DNA of 64,000 nt, from the NCBI GenBank assembly GCA_001566295.1, contig KQ964247.1:2480001-2544000 (forward strand), read 5' to 3'. Under the pieces are notes generated by a model, which had not been told where the DNA came from, made no database searches, and saw only the letters and a program-made list of their open reading frames with translations. Both the position numbers and the translations under genes were made by a program. This document shows, one piece after another, positions 35,044-46,330 of the stretch. Numbering within the stretch: the stretch's first letter is position 1; every line of letters starts with the position of its first letter. The stretch is from Microdochium bolleyi. Taxonomy: Eukaryota; Ascomycota; Sordariomycetes; Xylariales; Microdochiaceae.

Positions 35044-35658
35044 TGATGGAGCTGGGGGTCACACACAATATTGCATATCATATGAAAACAGCATTTCATT
35101 GAATTTTTCCAGCGCTGTATTCATTCGACGAAACACACAAAATCAACATGGACTGGCGTTCTCGGGCTCATGGGACTGGGGAATTTAGCAAGTATCAGAG
35201 GCACTTAGTTGGCCGTACACGCCTCTACCGGGCGGAATTGAATAAGATGTTGCTACCATAGGCCAGTGCTTGCGCATGTTGGCTCTCCTCCCTGCCCAGG
35301 GTATCCGAGATATAACTAATTTGCACCCGCACAGACACTCGAGGCATGTGCTTTGTGCATGTTGGTAATTGGTGACAAACCGGAGTTTTCGCAAATGTCT
35401 CTCGTTCCTTGTCCGTACGAGGCACATACGGTATCAGGTATCTGCTGCAGCGGAGCGGTATGCCGCGTGGACAGCCGTCCGGGATGGCCCCGGCCAGGTA
35501 GAGTCCCGATGATGCGATCAACGGCTGGTCATATGCACGAGCTCTGGGCCACATTGTAGATGCATTGGTTCCTCGCTTGTGCACGTACGTTGCTATGCAG
35601 CGGCGTTCTTCCTGCACATGTTCAAGATGAAACATGGCGTTTCCTTTGAGTTTTGGCG

Positions 35659-35682
35659 GTGGTGGTGGTGGTGGTGGTGGTG
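35659..35682. repeat. (GGT)8 microsatellite
   Basis: Eight uninterrupted GGT units in non-coding DNA. Confidence 0.9.
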
Positions 35683-36267
35683 GAGTTGAGTTACATGCGA
35701 AGGCAAGTCAAGCGTGCATGGAAGCGAGAGACCGTGGGTGAGGCTGGAGATCACTTGGAGGCATGCAGGCCGGATCAGAATATATTTAGTAGCCGACAGG
35801 GACGTCTGTGTGTTGGTTGGGATGATGAACAAGCAAGTGGCCAGGAACATTGGAACGTCGAGAACAATCACGATGGCAGGTTGTTGTTGGTGGTGATGAT
35901 GTGTGCAGGGCGGACGATGGAGATGCTGATGGTTTTGGCGGTTGTTGATCATCGAATTGACCATGGTGAATGACTAGTACACCCCATGCGATCCATCTCA
36001 TGCCCGACCGACCCTTCCTCCCTCTCTCGCCCTCTGGTTGGAAGCATGGAAGGAGCGAGTGCCGTCGGGTGCTGCCAACGCATCAATCTGCGTCCCGATG
36101 ATCCCGAGAGATGCCCAGCAAGCAGGGCCGTGGAGGGCATCCATGACGCACGCCAGGCGAGGTGCTTGCAGGGGTTCTTGGCCGGCTGGGAGGGCAAGTG
36201 CGACCCTGCACCAGGGTGCCTTCTGGCTGGCGGGTTGCTTATCTGGTTCAAGCTCACCTGTGCTGGA

Positions 36268-36291
36268 CTGTGCTGTGCTGTGCTGTGCTGT
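36268..36291. repeat. CTGTG pentanucleotide repeat
   Basis: Nearly five tandem CTGTG units in non-coding DNA. Confidence 0.85.
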
Positions 36292-36500
36292 CACATGGGG
36301 GAATGCTCCGTCTGTGTGACAAGCAACAGAGGAATGGGGTGAGACTTGAGGGTTTTTCGCCTCGCAATCTGGGACCTTGCTGACTTGGTGCGACCGCGAC
36401 CATCAAGAGGCAGCACGGACGGCAACTGTCGAGGATCGGGCGGCTGGAGTTGGCGGATGCCAAGTGGAGGGCAAAGTGACCAGAGTGCTGTATACGGTAC

Positions 36501-36520
36501 CTACCTTTGAGCTAAGGTAG
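36501..36520. repeat. Short inverted repeat CTACCTT / AAGGTAG
   Basis: Seven-base arms flank a six-base loop. Related sequences occur at 36743-36760 and 15598-15615. Confidence 0.8.
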
Positions 36521-36742
36521 TGATTTAAGCACGATTTTAAGGTCGTACCCATGGAAAAGCCAAGCCTTGGTGCCAAGACGGCCTCCTGACGATTGCCATC
36601 TAGTCTGGACTTGGACTTGGTGGGCAGGCTGATGGAGGGTTGCTGCGCCATGCTTGGCCAGTCGTCCAGCGGGCTTGAGCACAGCTGCTGCATTGTGCGA
36701 ATCAGGGCAAGGATGGCGCTTACATGCTATGCTGTCTGTGCC

Positions 36743-36760
36743 TACCTTAGGTACCTTAGG
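36743..36760. repeat. Tandem TACCTTAGG x2
   Basis: Two directly repeated copies of the 9-mer, containing the palindromic core AGGTACCT. Confidence 0.85.
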
Positions 36761-38308
36761 ACTTATCTGCTGCGCTCTGCTGGCGCAACACGCCTGCAGG
36801 TGCGCTCAAGCTTGCCACATGTACACAGTCAATGCGGCCAACCTTGGAACACGGCACTGCAGCACGCCAGGAATAGGCGGGCCTGGGCTCTGGAACGCGC
36901 GTTGGGGCTGCAAGAGGTGGCGCCAACCCATGTCGTGCAGCAGGCAATTAACCTCGGCCAGGGTCCCCGGCCCGCCCAATGTTTTTGTCGATTGTTCACG
37001 GAGCACAAACCACTGCTCGGGGCTGTTCGGCTGACCTCACTGTCCCGCAGAACAGGCTGCTCTGCGGGTGCCACTGGGAGAACATTCGAGTGCCCAGTCG
37101 TCCCATTCGTCCCATCTTGAGCCTCTGTTGCCCCGACCAGACCCCACAAGAATGTTCCTCAGGGAAACCGTCGACGCAGCCGTGCCCCGATGCCGCGATG
37201 GAGTCGTGGCGTGCCGGGTCGGGCCCATTCCCAGTCCCAGCTTAGCACTGCCAATTTGATTCGCGTCCCGGCCCCACGTATGTTCCTAGTCCAGTGTTTT
37301 CCTGACGTCGGCCTGGCTCCTACACTCCGTACAGGCCGCTGCGCTTGCGCCTGCGCCTGCACCTGCACGCCGCACCTTTAAACCTGTCTCTCTCCTGCCA
37401 ACGCTCCCGCCGTCGCATCGCATCATACCTTTGACCTACGCCTCGTCCGACTTCAACAACTTCTTCACCGCCGGCACCCTCGGCGCCTGCTCATGCTCGA
37501 CCGCTCCTGAGTCCTGCAAGCCTCCTATCCATTCCCTGCATGGCACCCGCTGCTTGATCCAGGGTGAGTGAGCCCTCCCGTGTCTCGCCGTTCCTGCACC
37601 ATCCCGGTCGCCCTCCTCCCGTGCGCATTCGCCAACAGCGCAACCCATCGCCGGCACGCGCCCGTGTCGATTGGCAATGGCTGTCGCCTGCATCGGCCGC
37701 CCAGCCCGTATCTACCCCCAGTTACACATGAATCGCCGGCGGCATGGACGTGTGTATTGCCCATGGCTCGATGCGGGATGCTGTCACAGAATACCAACTC
37801 TGCACAGCCGAGACATGTCGCCATGTGCCCCGGCCATTCACAGACCCTGTCCATATCAGATAGCTACCCTTACTCGGGACTGTTTGCTCGTATATTTGTC
37901 CATGACGAAATACCAGCATACTGAGCATCCCCTCCCAACACACTGGCTTCGAAAAAGCAGCAACGGCAGCATGCAGAGCAACAACACCATATGCTGCGCG
38001 CCTTCCATTGCTCAAAACCGTCCCTGACCTCTGTCTCCCAGTTCTAGCCCGGCCCCTTCAGATCGACCATGACGACCGCCAGAACCACCGATACCACACT
38101 CATACAGCGCTCGACCTATCGACTCGGCCATCTCTAACACCTGGTCCCTCGAGCACCTAGTCTCGACACGCGCCCCAATTCCTAGGAGCCTAAGCACACG
38201 TCTCTACCTCCATCTTGTCGTCCGGCGCCCTTGCAATTCAGCATCAGACCTTGCACATATATCTCTACCAGCGTCCAGCGTCGTCCCGAGCGGCCACCAT
38301 CCGTCACA

Positions 38309-41153
38309 ATGGGTGACGTCCGCGAGAAGATTGTGGAGATATTCCAGGGGCTTCGGCCATCCTTTGTGTCCAGACATCCGCACTTCAACTTCATCACCGT
38401 GCACTGTAAGATTCCCTGGCAGACTTCTGGCTTTGCCCGGGCCATTACGAAGCAGAACACTGACTTGCATGTGCAGATTTCTGGATCATTGGCATGTCTA
38501 TTCTGGCATCTATTCTGGTATATGCTTCCGCCGGTGGCCAACTCGCGTACATAGATGCGCTATTCCTGGCCAGCGGCGCAAACACCCAAGCTGGCCTCAA
38601 CACCATCGACATCAACCTGCTCAACACATTCCAGCAGGCTGTCCTCTATATCTTCTCCATGATTTCTTCGCCAATCACTATCCACTCCTCCGTTGTCTTT
38701 CTTCGCCTCTACTGGTTCGAGAAGCGCTTCCAGCATGTCGTCAAGGAGGCGAGGTCGAGGAGAGGAACGCTCTCCAAGTCCCGATCGAAGGCCCGGCCTA
38801 CTGCAGCAGATGTCGAGACTGGGGTCAACGGCCGGTCGATCCGAGTCATGCACGACACGGCTATAGCGACCGGTGTCAACAACGAGGGCTCGATCGCCCT
38901 GAACGATTACATGACAGGAGCGGCAATCCCGAAGGACTCATCGGCTAGCGGCTCAAGCTCGGCTGAGCACGAGAACATGGAGCGAGAAGACTCAAACCGG
39001 CACCAGGAACCACACCCAACATCGCCAACCACCATCAAGTTCGCGGACAAAGTGAAGCGGAGTGATCGGTCGAGCTTTGACAATGCTGACGAGTATGGCG
39101 ACATGTCTATCCCCGCTCGGCACTCGAATGCGGAGCATATCGCTGTTCTGGAGCGACAACGCAAGCTCGACTCGAGCGTGCTTCGCATTCCAGGACCCAG
39201 GGATGTCGAGAGGGGTGTGAAGCCCGAGGAGCTGACGCGTGACGATGATGGACGGCCAAACCACCTCGCTAGACAACGGACTCGTGACACCCTGGAGCAC
39301 AACTCTGACCAGCCTCGCATGCTCTCATCGCACGGCGATCGGCAACAGACCATTACCATAGCAGAACCGGTCCGCCCATCGCGCCACGAGCAAAAGGTTG
39401 AGGATATTGCCGAGGATGCCGAGGCGGCCGCTCACGTATTCTCCCCACTCAAGTACATCAGGAGCCGCGGTCGTGGCCCCGAGGCGCTCCATCCGGTAAC
39501 TTCACGCGGCACATCTTCTTCGGCTACGCGCAACCCGCTCCATCGGATCAGGACTGCCTTGACTTTCAGCAAAGACGAGGAGCCTATGCCATATCTCAGC
39601 TGGCAGCCTACGATCGGGCGAAACTCGGCATTTGTCGGTTTGTCTGAGGAGCAGAGAGAGGAACTTGGTGGTATCGAGTATCGCTCTCTCAAGACACTCG
39701 CCATTCTGCTGTTGGTCTACTTCTGGGGCTTTACCCTCTTCTCCATCATCACCATGGTTCCCTGGATCCTGAATGATAATGAGCGCTGGGGCCCTGTAGT
39801 CGATGCCGCTGGGCAGAGTCGAACATGGTGGGGATTCTTCACTGCCGGCTCGGCACTGATGGATCTGGGGTTCACGTTGACGCCGGACAGCATGATATCC
39901 TTCAACACGGCCACTTTCCCTCTACTCATCATGTCCTTCCTCATCATTGCTGGCAACACTGGCTTTCCCATCCTGCTTCGCTTCATGATATGGCTCACTT
40001 CTTTGTTTGTTCCTCGGGGCACTGGCCTTTGGGAGGAACTCAAGTTCCTGCTTGACCATCCGCGACGCTGCTTCACGATGCTTTTCCCGGCCAACGCTAC
40101 GTGGTGGCTCTTCTTCATCCTCGTTGTTCTCAACGGCTTGGACCTGATCCTGTTTATTATCCTAGATGTAAGTACGCCGTGCTGGACTTTGACTACAGTG
40201 TCGAAGCGTCCCAGGGCAATACTAATCATTGGCCACAGCTCAACGCCGAAGCTGTCGAAAGTCTTCCTTTGAGCATTCGGTTCCTTGACGGCTGGTTCCA
40301 GGCCACATCCACGAGAACAGCCGGATTTGCTGTCATCAACCTGGCCACCCTGCATCCAGCTGTACAGACATCATACCTCATCATGATGTATATCTCCGTC
40401 CTGCCCATCGCCATTTCGATTCGCCGGACGAACGTGTACGAGGAGAAGTCGCTTGGGGTGTACCAAGCCGCCGAGGAGGTCGATGACAGCAACAACAACT
40501 CATTCTCGTATGTTGGGGCTCATTTGCGCCGCCAGCTCTCGTTCGATTTGTGGTACATCTTCATTGGCTATTTCATCCTCACGATCAGCGAGGGTGGCCG
40601 GCTAGCCACAAACGACATTTCCATGTTTGGTGTCCTCTTTGAGGTTGTCAGTGCCTACGGCACTGTTGGATTGAGCCTGGGCTATACAGGCATCAACGCA
40701 TCCTTGTGCTCCCAGTTCTCCGTGGTGGGAAAGCTCGTCATCATCGCCATGCAGATCCGCGGCCGCCACCGTGGCTTGCCCTACGGACTCGACAGGGCGG
40801 TCCTCTTGCCTAGCGAGCATCTCGACCGTAAGGAGCAGGAAGATGCCGAGTTTCGGCTGCACAGGCGCAACTCGGCCATGTCGACAGCGACGGGCAGACC
40901 AACCAGCTTGGCACGCGGCCGCAGTCGCAGCGTGGACAAGCGGAGGGTCTTCCAGAACCTTCTGCATCCGGGTCCAGCGTACCAAGCCACAGCGACAGGT
41001 GCGAGCGTGGAGCAGCAACAGCAGGCTTTTGGGTTTGGCAAGGGCGAGCAGTTACGCCGTTACACATCGGCGCCAGTCGACGATGAAGTATCGCCTGGGC
41101 CACCAATCAACAGAGATCGGAGAGCGAAGACGTCACCGGACTTCGATGGATAG
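38309..41153 (+). CDS. TRK1: Potassium transporter Trk1
   Basis: Exons 38309-38405, 38477-40167 and 40239-41153 give 900 residues. The joins restore VHYFWIIGMSILAS and FIILDLNAEAVES. Trk proteins import K+ across the plasma membrane and are built from four membrane-pore-membrane repeats. The pore loops can be read: SGANTQAGLNT (first), TAGSALMDLGFTL (second), ATSTRTAGFAVINL (third) and VVSAYGTVGLSLG (fourth). The large hydrophilic cytosolic loop between repeats one and two (about residues 120-440) is Ser/Arg/Asp-rich with many possible phosphosites, as in other fungal Trk proteins. The C-terminal cytosolic tail is Arg/Ser-rich. The gene follows a gene-free interval of over 3 kb, pointing to a long regulatory region. 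Confidence 0.95.
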
Positions 41154-41744
41154 TGAAGGGCGGTGAAGGAAAGAGGCGATTGCATTCCTGAAAAGCATAC
41201 AAGTCCTATAAGAGGACACGATGCATTGTATGCACTTGGTCGCTCACTTGCGATACCAGTAACTTGACTTGGATCGTTTCACAGGTTTAGCGGAGGCGTT
41301 TTGGGAACATTGTGTTTTTTTGGGAGGCTCTTTGTTAGACTTTAGCTTGTGATAGCACATGACATCACTCTCCACAGAGCAGATGTATATAAATTGGAAG
41401 ACCTTGGTTGCCATTGTCTATATGACGGGCGCATGAACTACCAAATGCTGATATTTTTACGGTGCGTTGTCAGGTTCTACATTGTTCTCACAAAACATGT
41501 GAAGAGATGTAGGTAGATCCGGCTCGATTGTCGGCGACGGGACGACCCGATGGCCGGATCACGCAATCGGCGGCGGCGACTGATCTGTAGGCGCGGGGGC
41601 CCCCACACTAATCTAAGCTCCCGGCGGCACCGAACACGGAGCTCCTGCCCGGCGACCACATTTCTACATTCGTTAGGACTTCCTTGCCCCAAACGTCATC
41701 CTTCCCTCTCCTCCACACTTCTGCCACCTCTCCAACACCCTACG
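41154..41744. other. Intergenic between TRK1 and the cysteine synthase gene
   Basis: No gene. A TATATAAA-like element lies at 41384-41391, about 350 nt before the next ATG, too far upstream to assign as a core promoter with confidence. Confidence 0.45.
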
Positions 41745-43020
41745 ATGAGGGCGACGACGGCGACAGCAACGACGATGTTCCGAGCCGGTGCGAGGCGGTG
41801 CTTCACCACAAGTGCCCCGCGGAGGGCTGTGAACGCCGCCAAGGCGAACGAGCCGAGCAGCTACCTCATTGGTGTCGCGAAGGCGCAGGGTGTCGCGAAG
41901 GGTCTCGTCGGCGGTACGTTTACTTGGACACCCACCCTCCCCTTTCCCGAGGCCAATGGCCAGCCGGCAAACCAAGGCTCCTTCTAAACCCCACCGCGCA
42001 ATAGCAATCGGTAACACTCCGCTCATCCGCCTCAACAAGCTCTCGGCCGACACGGGCTGCGAGGTTCTCGGGAAAGCCGAGTTCATGAACCCGGGCGGCT
42101 CCGTCAAGGACCGCGCGGCGCACTACGTCGTGCTGGACGCCGAGGAGCGCGGGCTCCTGCGGCCCGGGGGCACCGTGGTGGAGGGCACCGCGGGCAACAC
42201 GGGCATCGGGCTCGCGCACGTCTGCCGGTCCAAGGGCTATAGGCTCGTCATCTACATGCCCAACACGCAGTCGCAGGGCAAGATCGACCTGCTGCGGCTG
42301 CTCGGCGCCGAGGTGTACCCGGTGCCGGCGGTCGCGTTCGACAACCCGGACAACTACAACCACCAGGCCGCGCGGCACGCGGAGCGCCTGTGCAAGGAGG
42401 ACGGCGAGGGCGCCGCGGTGTGGACGAACCAGTTCGACAACACGGCGAACCGCCGCGCGCACATTGAGACCACGGGCCCGGAGATCTGGAACCAGACGGG
42501 CGGCAAGGTCGACGCCTTCACGTGCGCGACCGGCACCGCGGGCACGCTCGCGGGCACGACGAGATACCTCAAGGACGTGTCCGGGGGCCGGGTCAAGAGC
42601 TACCTCGCGGACCCGCCCGGGTCGGTGCTGCACTCGTACATCCAGTCCGGCGGCAAGCTGTCGGAGCGCTCGGGCGGCTCGATCACCGAGGGCATCGGGC
42701 AGGGCCGGATCACGGACAACCTGGCGCCCGACCTGTCGCTCGTCGACGGCAGCCTGCACATCAGCGACGAGAAGAGCATCGAGATGGTGTACCGCTGCCT
42801 GGACGAAGAAGGCTTGTACCTGGGCGCCAGCAGCGCGCTCAACGTCGTCGCGGCCAAGGAGGTCGCCGAGAAGATGGGGCCGGGCCACACGGTGGTCACG
42901 ATGCTGTGCGACGGCGCGTATCGCTACGCCGACCGCCTGTTCTCGCGCAAGTGGCTGGAGAGCAAAGGACTGCTCGGCGCGGTACCGGAGCGCCTGGGAC
43001 GGTATATCGTTCTGCCTTGA
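41745..43020 (+). CDS. PLP-dependent cysteine synthase family protein, probably mitochondrial
   Basis: Exons 41745-41913 and 42005-43020 give 394 residues; the join yields GLVGGAIGNTPLIRLNKLS. The fold-type II PLP signature NPGGSVKDRAA contains the cofactor lysine at about residue 91. EGTAGNTGIGLA is the substrate loop, and GTAGTLAGTTRYL binds the cofactor phosphate. The EGTAGNTGI variant and length resemble the Cys12/Mcy1 group of fungi rather than the main cytosolic enzyme, though this is from memory. The N terminus (MFRAGARRCFTTSAPRR) is Arg-rich, without acids, and ends in a typical mitochondrial cleavage-like stretch. The predicted reaction is O-acetylserine plus sulfide to cysteine. Third positions are strikingly G/C, so the complementary strand is open for 408 codons. 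Confidence 0.9.
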
Positions 43021-43449
43021 GTAGAGCTTATGGTTACCCCCAAAACACGTATACAGACATGCAAACGAATACAATAAAGTCATTATATGAAATATTTGTG
43101 GAGGGGATGGTTGATCTAGAGTCTCATCATGTGGGAACAGGTGCACATTCCGCGAGTTGCAAAGCTTGACCGGCTTGATGTCATTGTCTCGTGTTGTGAT
43201 ATACAGTTCTTTCGGTTCTACATGTACAACAGGTAGTCTTACATGGTACAGCCTGCCGTCCTGGGCTGGGCTCTCTGGTCGAGTTCTGGACTGGTGTATG
43301 GTCCATCACGACTGCCCGACTTCGGAGTGTTGCCTCCTGTGTCTCGCCCGGCCAGTCTCAGTCCTTGGACAGTGCTCTCCTTGCCTGCCAACTTCGCACT
43401 ACCTTTGCTTCCGCGGTGGCATGCGAAAGATGTCCACTTCCGGCACACC
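43021..43449. other. Convergent 3' region
   Basis: It separates two converging stops. An AATAAA at 43073-43078 lies 53 nt after the cysteine synthase stop. Confidence 0.5.
43073..43078 (+). promoter_or_regulatory. Polyadenylation signal AATAAA
   Basis: A canonical hexamer 53 nt downstream of the cysteine synthase stop codon. Confidence 0.5.
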
Positions 43450-44671
43450 TTACGCCTGGGCCGACTGCTCTCTGGCCGCAGGCTCAAACACGCTCTTGTA
43501 GGCCTCATAGCCCAGATGGGTCTCTTTGCACCTCGACTTGCGCTCCTCGACATCCTCGCGCAAATTCCTCGCGCGGGCCTGCAGCTGCTCACGGAGGCCG
43601 GCGTCCTCGACAACGCCAACGGCGCGCTCGAGCCCGCTCGCCAGAGGAGCAAGCACGAACAGCTGGTGGCTAGGACTGACGTCGTGGAACTCCTTGTCGG
43701 CAAGCATGTCGAGCTGCGCGGTGATGAGCTTCTTGTCCGCGGGCCACACGTGCAGCAGGTCCCGAGCGTACTTGGTCGTCTTCTCGACGTCGCCGAGCGC
43801 GGCGGCGAGGTGCAGCGGCGCCAGGATCATCATCGGGGTCGTCTGCAGCCGCGTGCCGGGGACCCATTCCGTGCCGACCTGGCGCTTGCGGGGCGCGTGG
43901 TCCTCGGACTCGAGCATCTCGAGGACCATCTCGGCGTGGCGCAGGGCCTGCTTCGTCGCCGCGGGGCTCCACCCGGCGTGGACGGCCTTCATCTGGATCG
44001 TGGTGAGCAGTTTGAGGACGACCTCGTGCGTCTCCAGCTTGAACCCCGTGCGTTTGACGGCGCGGGCGCACTCGAGGAGCGCCTGGTACTGGCCACGCTC
44101 GCAGACGATGCGCGCGAGCTGGGACTGCTGCCTCGGCTTGAGCTTCCGGCCGGCTTGGTGCAGGCCCTCGAGCAGCGGCTGCAGGTTGGCAAAGTCCTCG
44201 GCGGTCCTGAACTTGAGGATGATGTCCTTGAGAAGCCGCCGGGTCTCGGGGATGTCGCCGCCGAGCAGATCTTGGTGGTAGAACTTGAGGATCTCGCCGT
44301 CGATCTCGATGGTGATGGGGTCGGAGCGAAGGCGCTGCTCCCACTTGGGGTTGTAGAGCTTGCTGCGCTGCTCCGCGGGGAGGAAGGACGGCAGGATGAT
44401 CTTTTGCCGCATCGTCTCGAGGAGCTGGTCCAGCTCAGGTGACGACGTCGGCGTGAACTTGGTAATGTGCTTCACTGTGCAGGGGTAACTGGTCAGCGAG
44501 CTGCGTGCGAGTGTGGCAGTCGGAGCTGGAGAGGGGGGTGAGAAGAGCTGTACCATCTCGCCGTGATGTTGTCGCAAACGTCCGGAACTGTGCTGTTGCC
44601 GCTATCCTCCTTGTGAAGCTCTCCAGAGCGCCATTGGGCGTGGCCGCGGCGAGAAATGTCCGCCGCGACAT
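43450..44671 (-). CDS. Uncharacterised, probably mitochondrial protein with helical repeats
   Basis: Exons 44671-44554 and 44474-43450 (minus) give 380 residues. The 79-nt intron (donor GTACAG, branch GCTGACC, acceptor CACAG) joins TTSRRD to VKHITKF. I do not recognise the family. The first 40 residues (MSRRTFLAAATPNGALESFTRR...FRTFATTSRR) are basic and Ser/Ala/Thr-rich, as in a mitochondrial presequence. The rest is almost wholly alpha-helical, with paired-helix character near residues 110-290 (FRTAEDFANLQPLLEGLH, ARIVCERGQYQALLECARAV), compatible with a PPR- or TPR-like solenoid though no repeat consensus is clear. It shares a 437-bp divergent promoter region with a mitochondrial ribosomal protein gene, which supports a mitochondrial role by context only. 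Confidence 0.75.
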
Positions 44672-45108
44672 GACTGAAATGATAAGGTCCCCCGAAAATG
44701 CACCCGAATCGTGGTACAGATGTTGGAAGCCGGCGCTGTGGTCGGGCTGACAGGTTCCAAGTATGCCTCAAGATCGTGGATATTTGTTGCAGAGCACCTC
44801 GTCTGGAGTTGAACAATCGGCGGGCCGCGAATTGGTGCAGCGAGCACGAGTAGTAGCACGATAAGAGATAAGTTGAAAGTACTCAGTACTTGGGCACGCC
44901 GCTGCAAGCTCAGCATAATGCAAGTCCAGATCTAGCAAAACGACTTTCGATCCACTTGCAGTCGACCCCTGCACGAGCAACCACCACTACGCCCGCAACT
45001 TCGACCTTGCCGTGCAGCAACGACAACCCCCAAAGAAATTCGAGATTCCGAGCGCCCAAATCGACGAAACAGCCACGCCACGACCTACACCACCACATCG
45101 ACATCGCC
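44672..45108. promoter_or_regulatory. Shared divergent promoter region
   Basis: The 437 bp between two start codons on opposite strands must contain both promoters. I see no decisive TATA box. Confidence 0.5.
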
Positions 45109-45956
45109 ATGATTGCTGCCCAGGCTGTGAGGCGGCCGCTGGGCTGCCTCAAGACAGCTCTGCGACACTCACGACAGCAGAAGGCCCTGCTCGTCCGCTC
45201 AATGGCCACCGAGACAACGACGACGACGCCGCCGCCCTCATCACAGCCCGCCGCGAGCACGATACCACCGCCTGGCCTGCCGGTGCGGGCGACCAAGTTC
45301 CGTACGTTGTTCCGTAAAGTGGCCCTGCTGGGTAGCCATGTCCCGAGGCGTACACGCCCTCCAACTCCAAGATACACCACCGACTGACCTACCACGCACC
45401 AGACACAATCAAGTCCAACAACCCCGAGAAGCCCATCCGCACTGCCTTCGCCGTGTACCCGCGCGTCCCGTCGACCCGCTCCTCGAACCCTGCCGCCCTC
45501 GAGGCCTACCACGCGCAGCAGATCCGGCGCCTCGACCGCACAGGCGCGCGCACCGCGCTCTTCAGCAAGACGTCCAAGGACTCGGTGCGGCCGGGCGACG
45601 TGCTGCAGGTGAGCACGACCCGCGGCGAGCCGTTCGCGGGCGTCGTCATGTCGGTGAAGCGCGCGGGCGTCGACTCGGCGGTCCTGCTGCGCAACCACCT
45701 CACCAAGGTCGGCGTCGAGATGTGGTTCAAGATCTACAGCCCCAGCGTCACGGGCATCGATATCGTCTGGCGCAAGCCCAGGCGCGCCCGCCGCGCCCGG
45801 CTGTACTACCTCCGCAAGCCGAAGCGCGACATGGGCAACGTGGACCACCTCGTCGACGCCTGGAGGCGCAGCAGGAACGTCTTCAGCTCCAAGGCCAAGG
45901 GTGGTGCGAACCAGGGTCGGCCCGGCAAGCACGCCAAGGGCAACAAGAGGAGGTAG
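45109..45956 (+). CDS. Mitochondrial large-subunit ribosomal protein bL19m
   Basis: Exons 45109-45301 and 45403-45956 give 248 residues. The join gives TKFHTIKSNNPEKP; the branch is CGACTGACC. bL19 lies at the subunit interface of the ribosome. The domain at about residues 110-200 shows the family order: PGDVLQVSTTRGEPFAGVVMSVKRAGVDSAV followed by GVEMWFKIYSPSVTGIDIV and the basic RRARRARLYYLR. A presequence-like N terminus (MIAAQAVRRPLGCLKTALRHSRQQ) and a low-complexity Thr/Pro linker precede it. The C-terminal tail is Lys/Arg-rich and may contact rRNA. This is equivalent to yeast Img1. Confidence 0.92.
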
Positions 45957-46330
45957 ACGAGTCGATGCTGGGGTGGTGGTGGAGGAACCCACAGCCGGGA
46001 TACATATCAGTGCGGCTGTAGAGGAGTTTAGAGCCGCCTGGGACAGACATCCTAGCGTATCAGCTATGCACGCAAAGGAGCATGGCCATGTACATCGACG
46101 ACTTGTAAAATATATGATGATTACAACATATCCGTTTCATGAGTCATGTGTCCAGGTGACTTGTTCAACTACGATTACATTATACTTCCTGGTAACCGCT
46201 TGTTCCACGAATACCCTGGTATACCTGTTTAGCTATGATGTTGCTCGTCGCAGTTTCGACGTCTCTCACGTTCTGCCAAAGTCGCCTCCTCCGTCCATCA
46301 GTCTCTCAAAAGCACCGTTGCCACTGCATC
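45957..46330. other. Convergent 3' region
   Basis: Short interval between the bL19m stop and the stop of the membrane protein gene; no gene is visible. Confidence 0.5.

Larger units (their letters stand above)
35044..38308 (+). other. Gene-free region upstream of TRK1
   Basis: No supported ORF. It contains a (GGT)8 run at 35659-35682, a CTGTG pentanucleotide repeat near 36268-36291, palindromic and tandem TACCTTAGG-type motifs at 36501-36520 and 36743-36760, and a C-rich leader near 37380-38300. A strong splice donor-like AGGGTGAGTGAG lies at 37561 and may open a leader intron of TRK1. Confidence 0.5.

Noticed and set aside
35653..35973. Open frame encoding Val/His repeats
   Set aside because: It arises from the GGT microsatellite and has no other support.
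41920..43146. 408-codon open frame antisense to the cysteine synthase gene
   Set aside because: Its composition is Arg/Ala/Val/Gly-rich, as produced by the high G/C at third positions of the sense gene. No domain is seen.
43243..44442. 399-codon open frame antisense to the unknown mitochondrial gene
   Set aside because: Leu/Val/Glu-rich low-complexity shadow. The sense strand has a spliced presequence and coherent helices.
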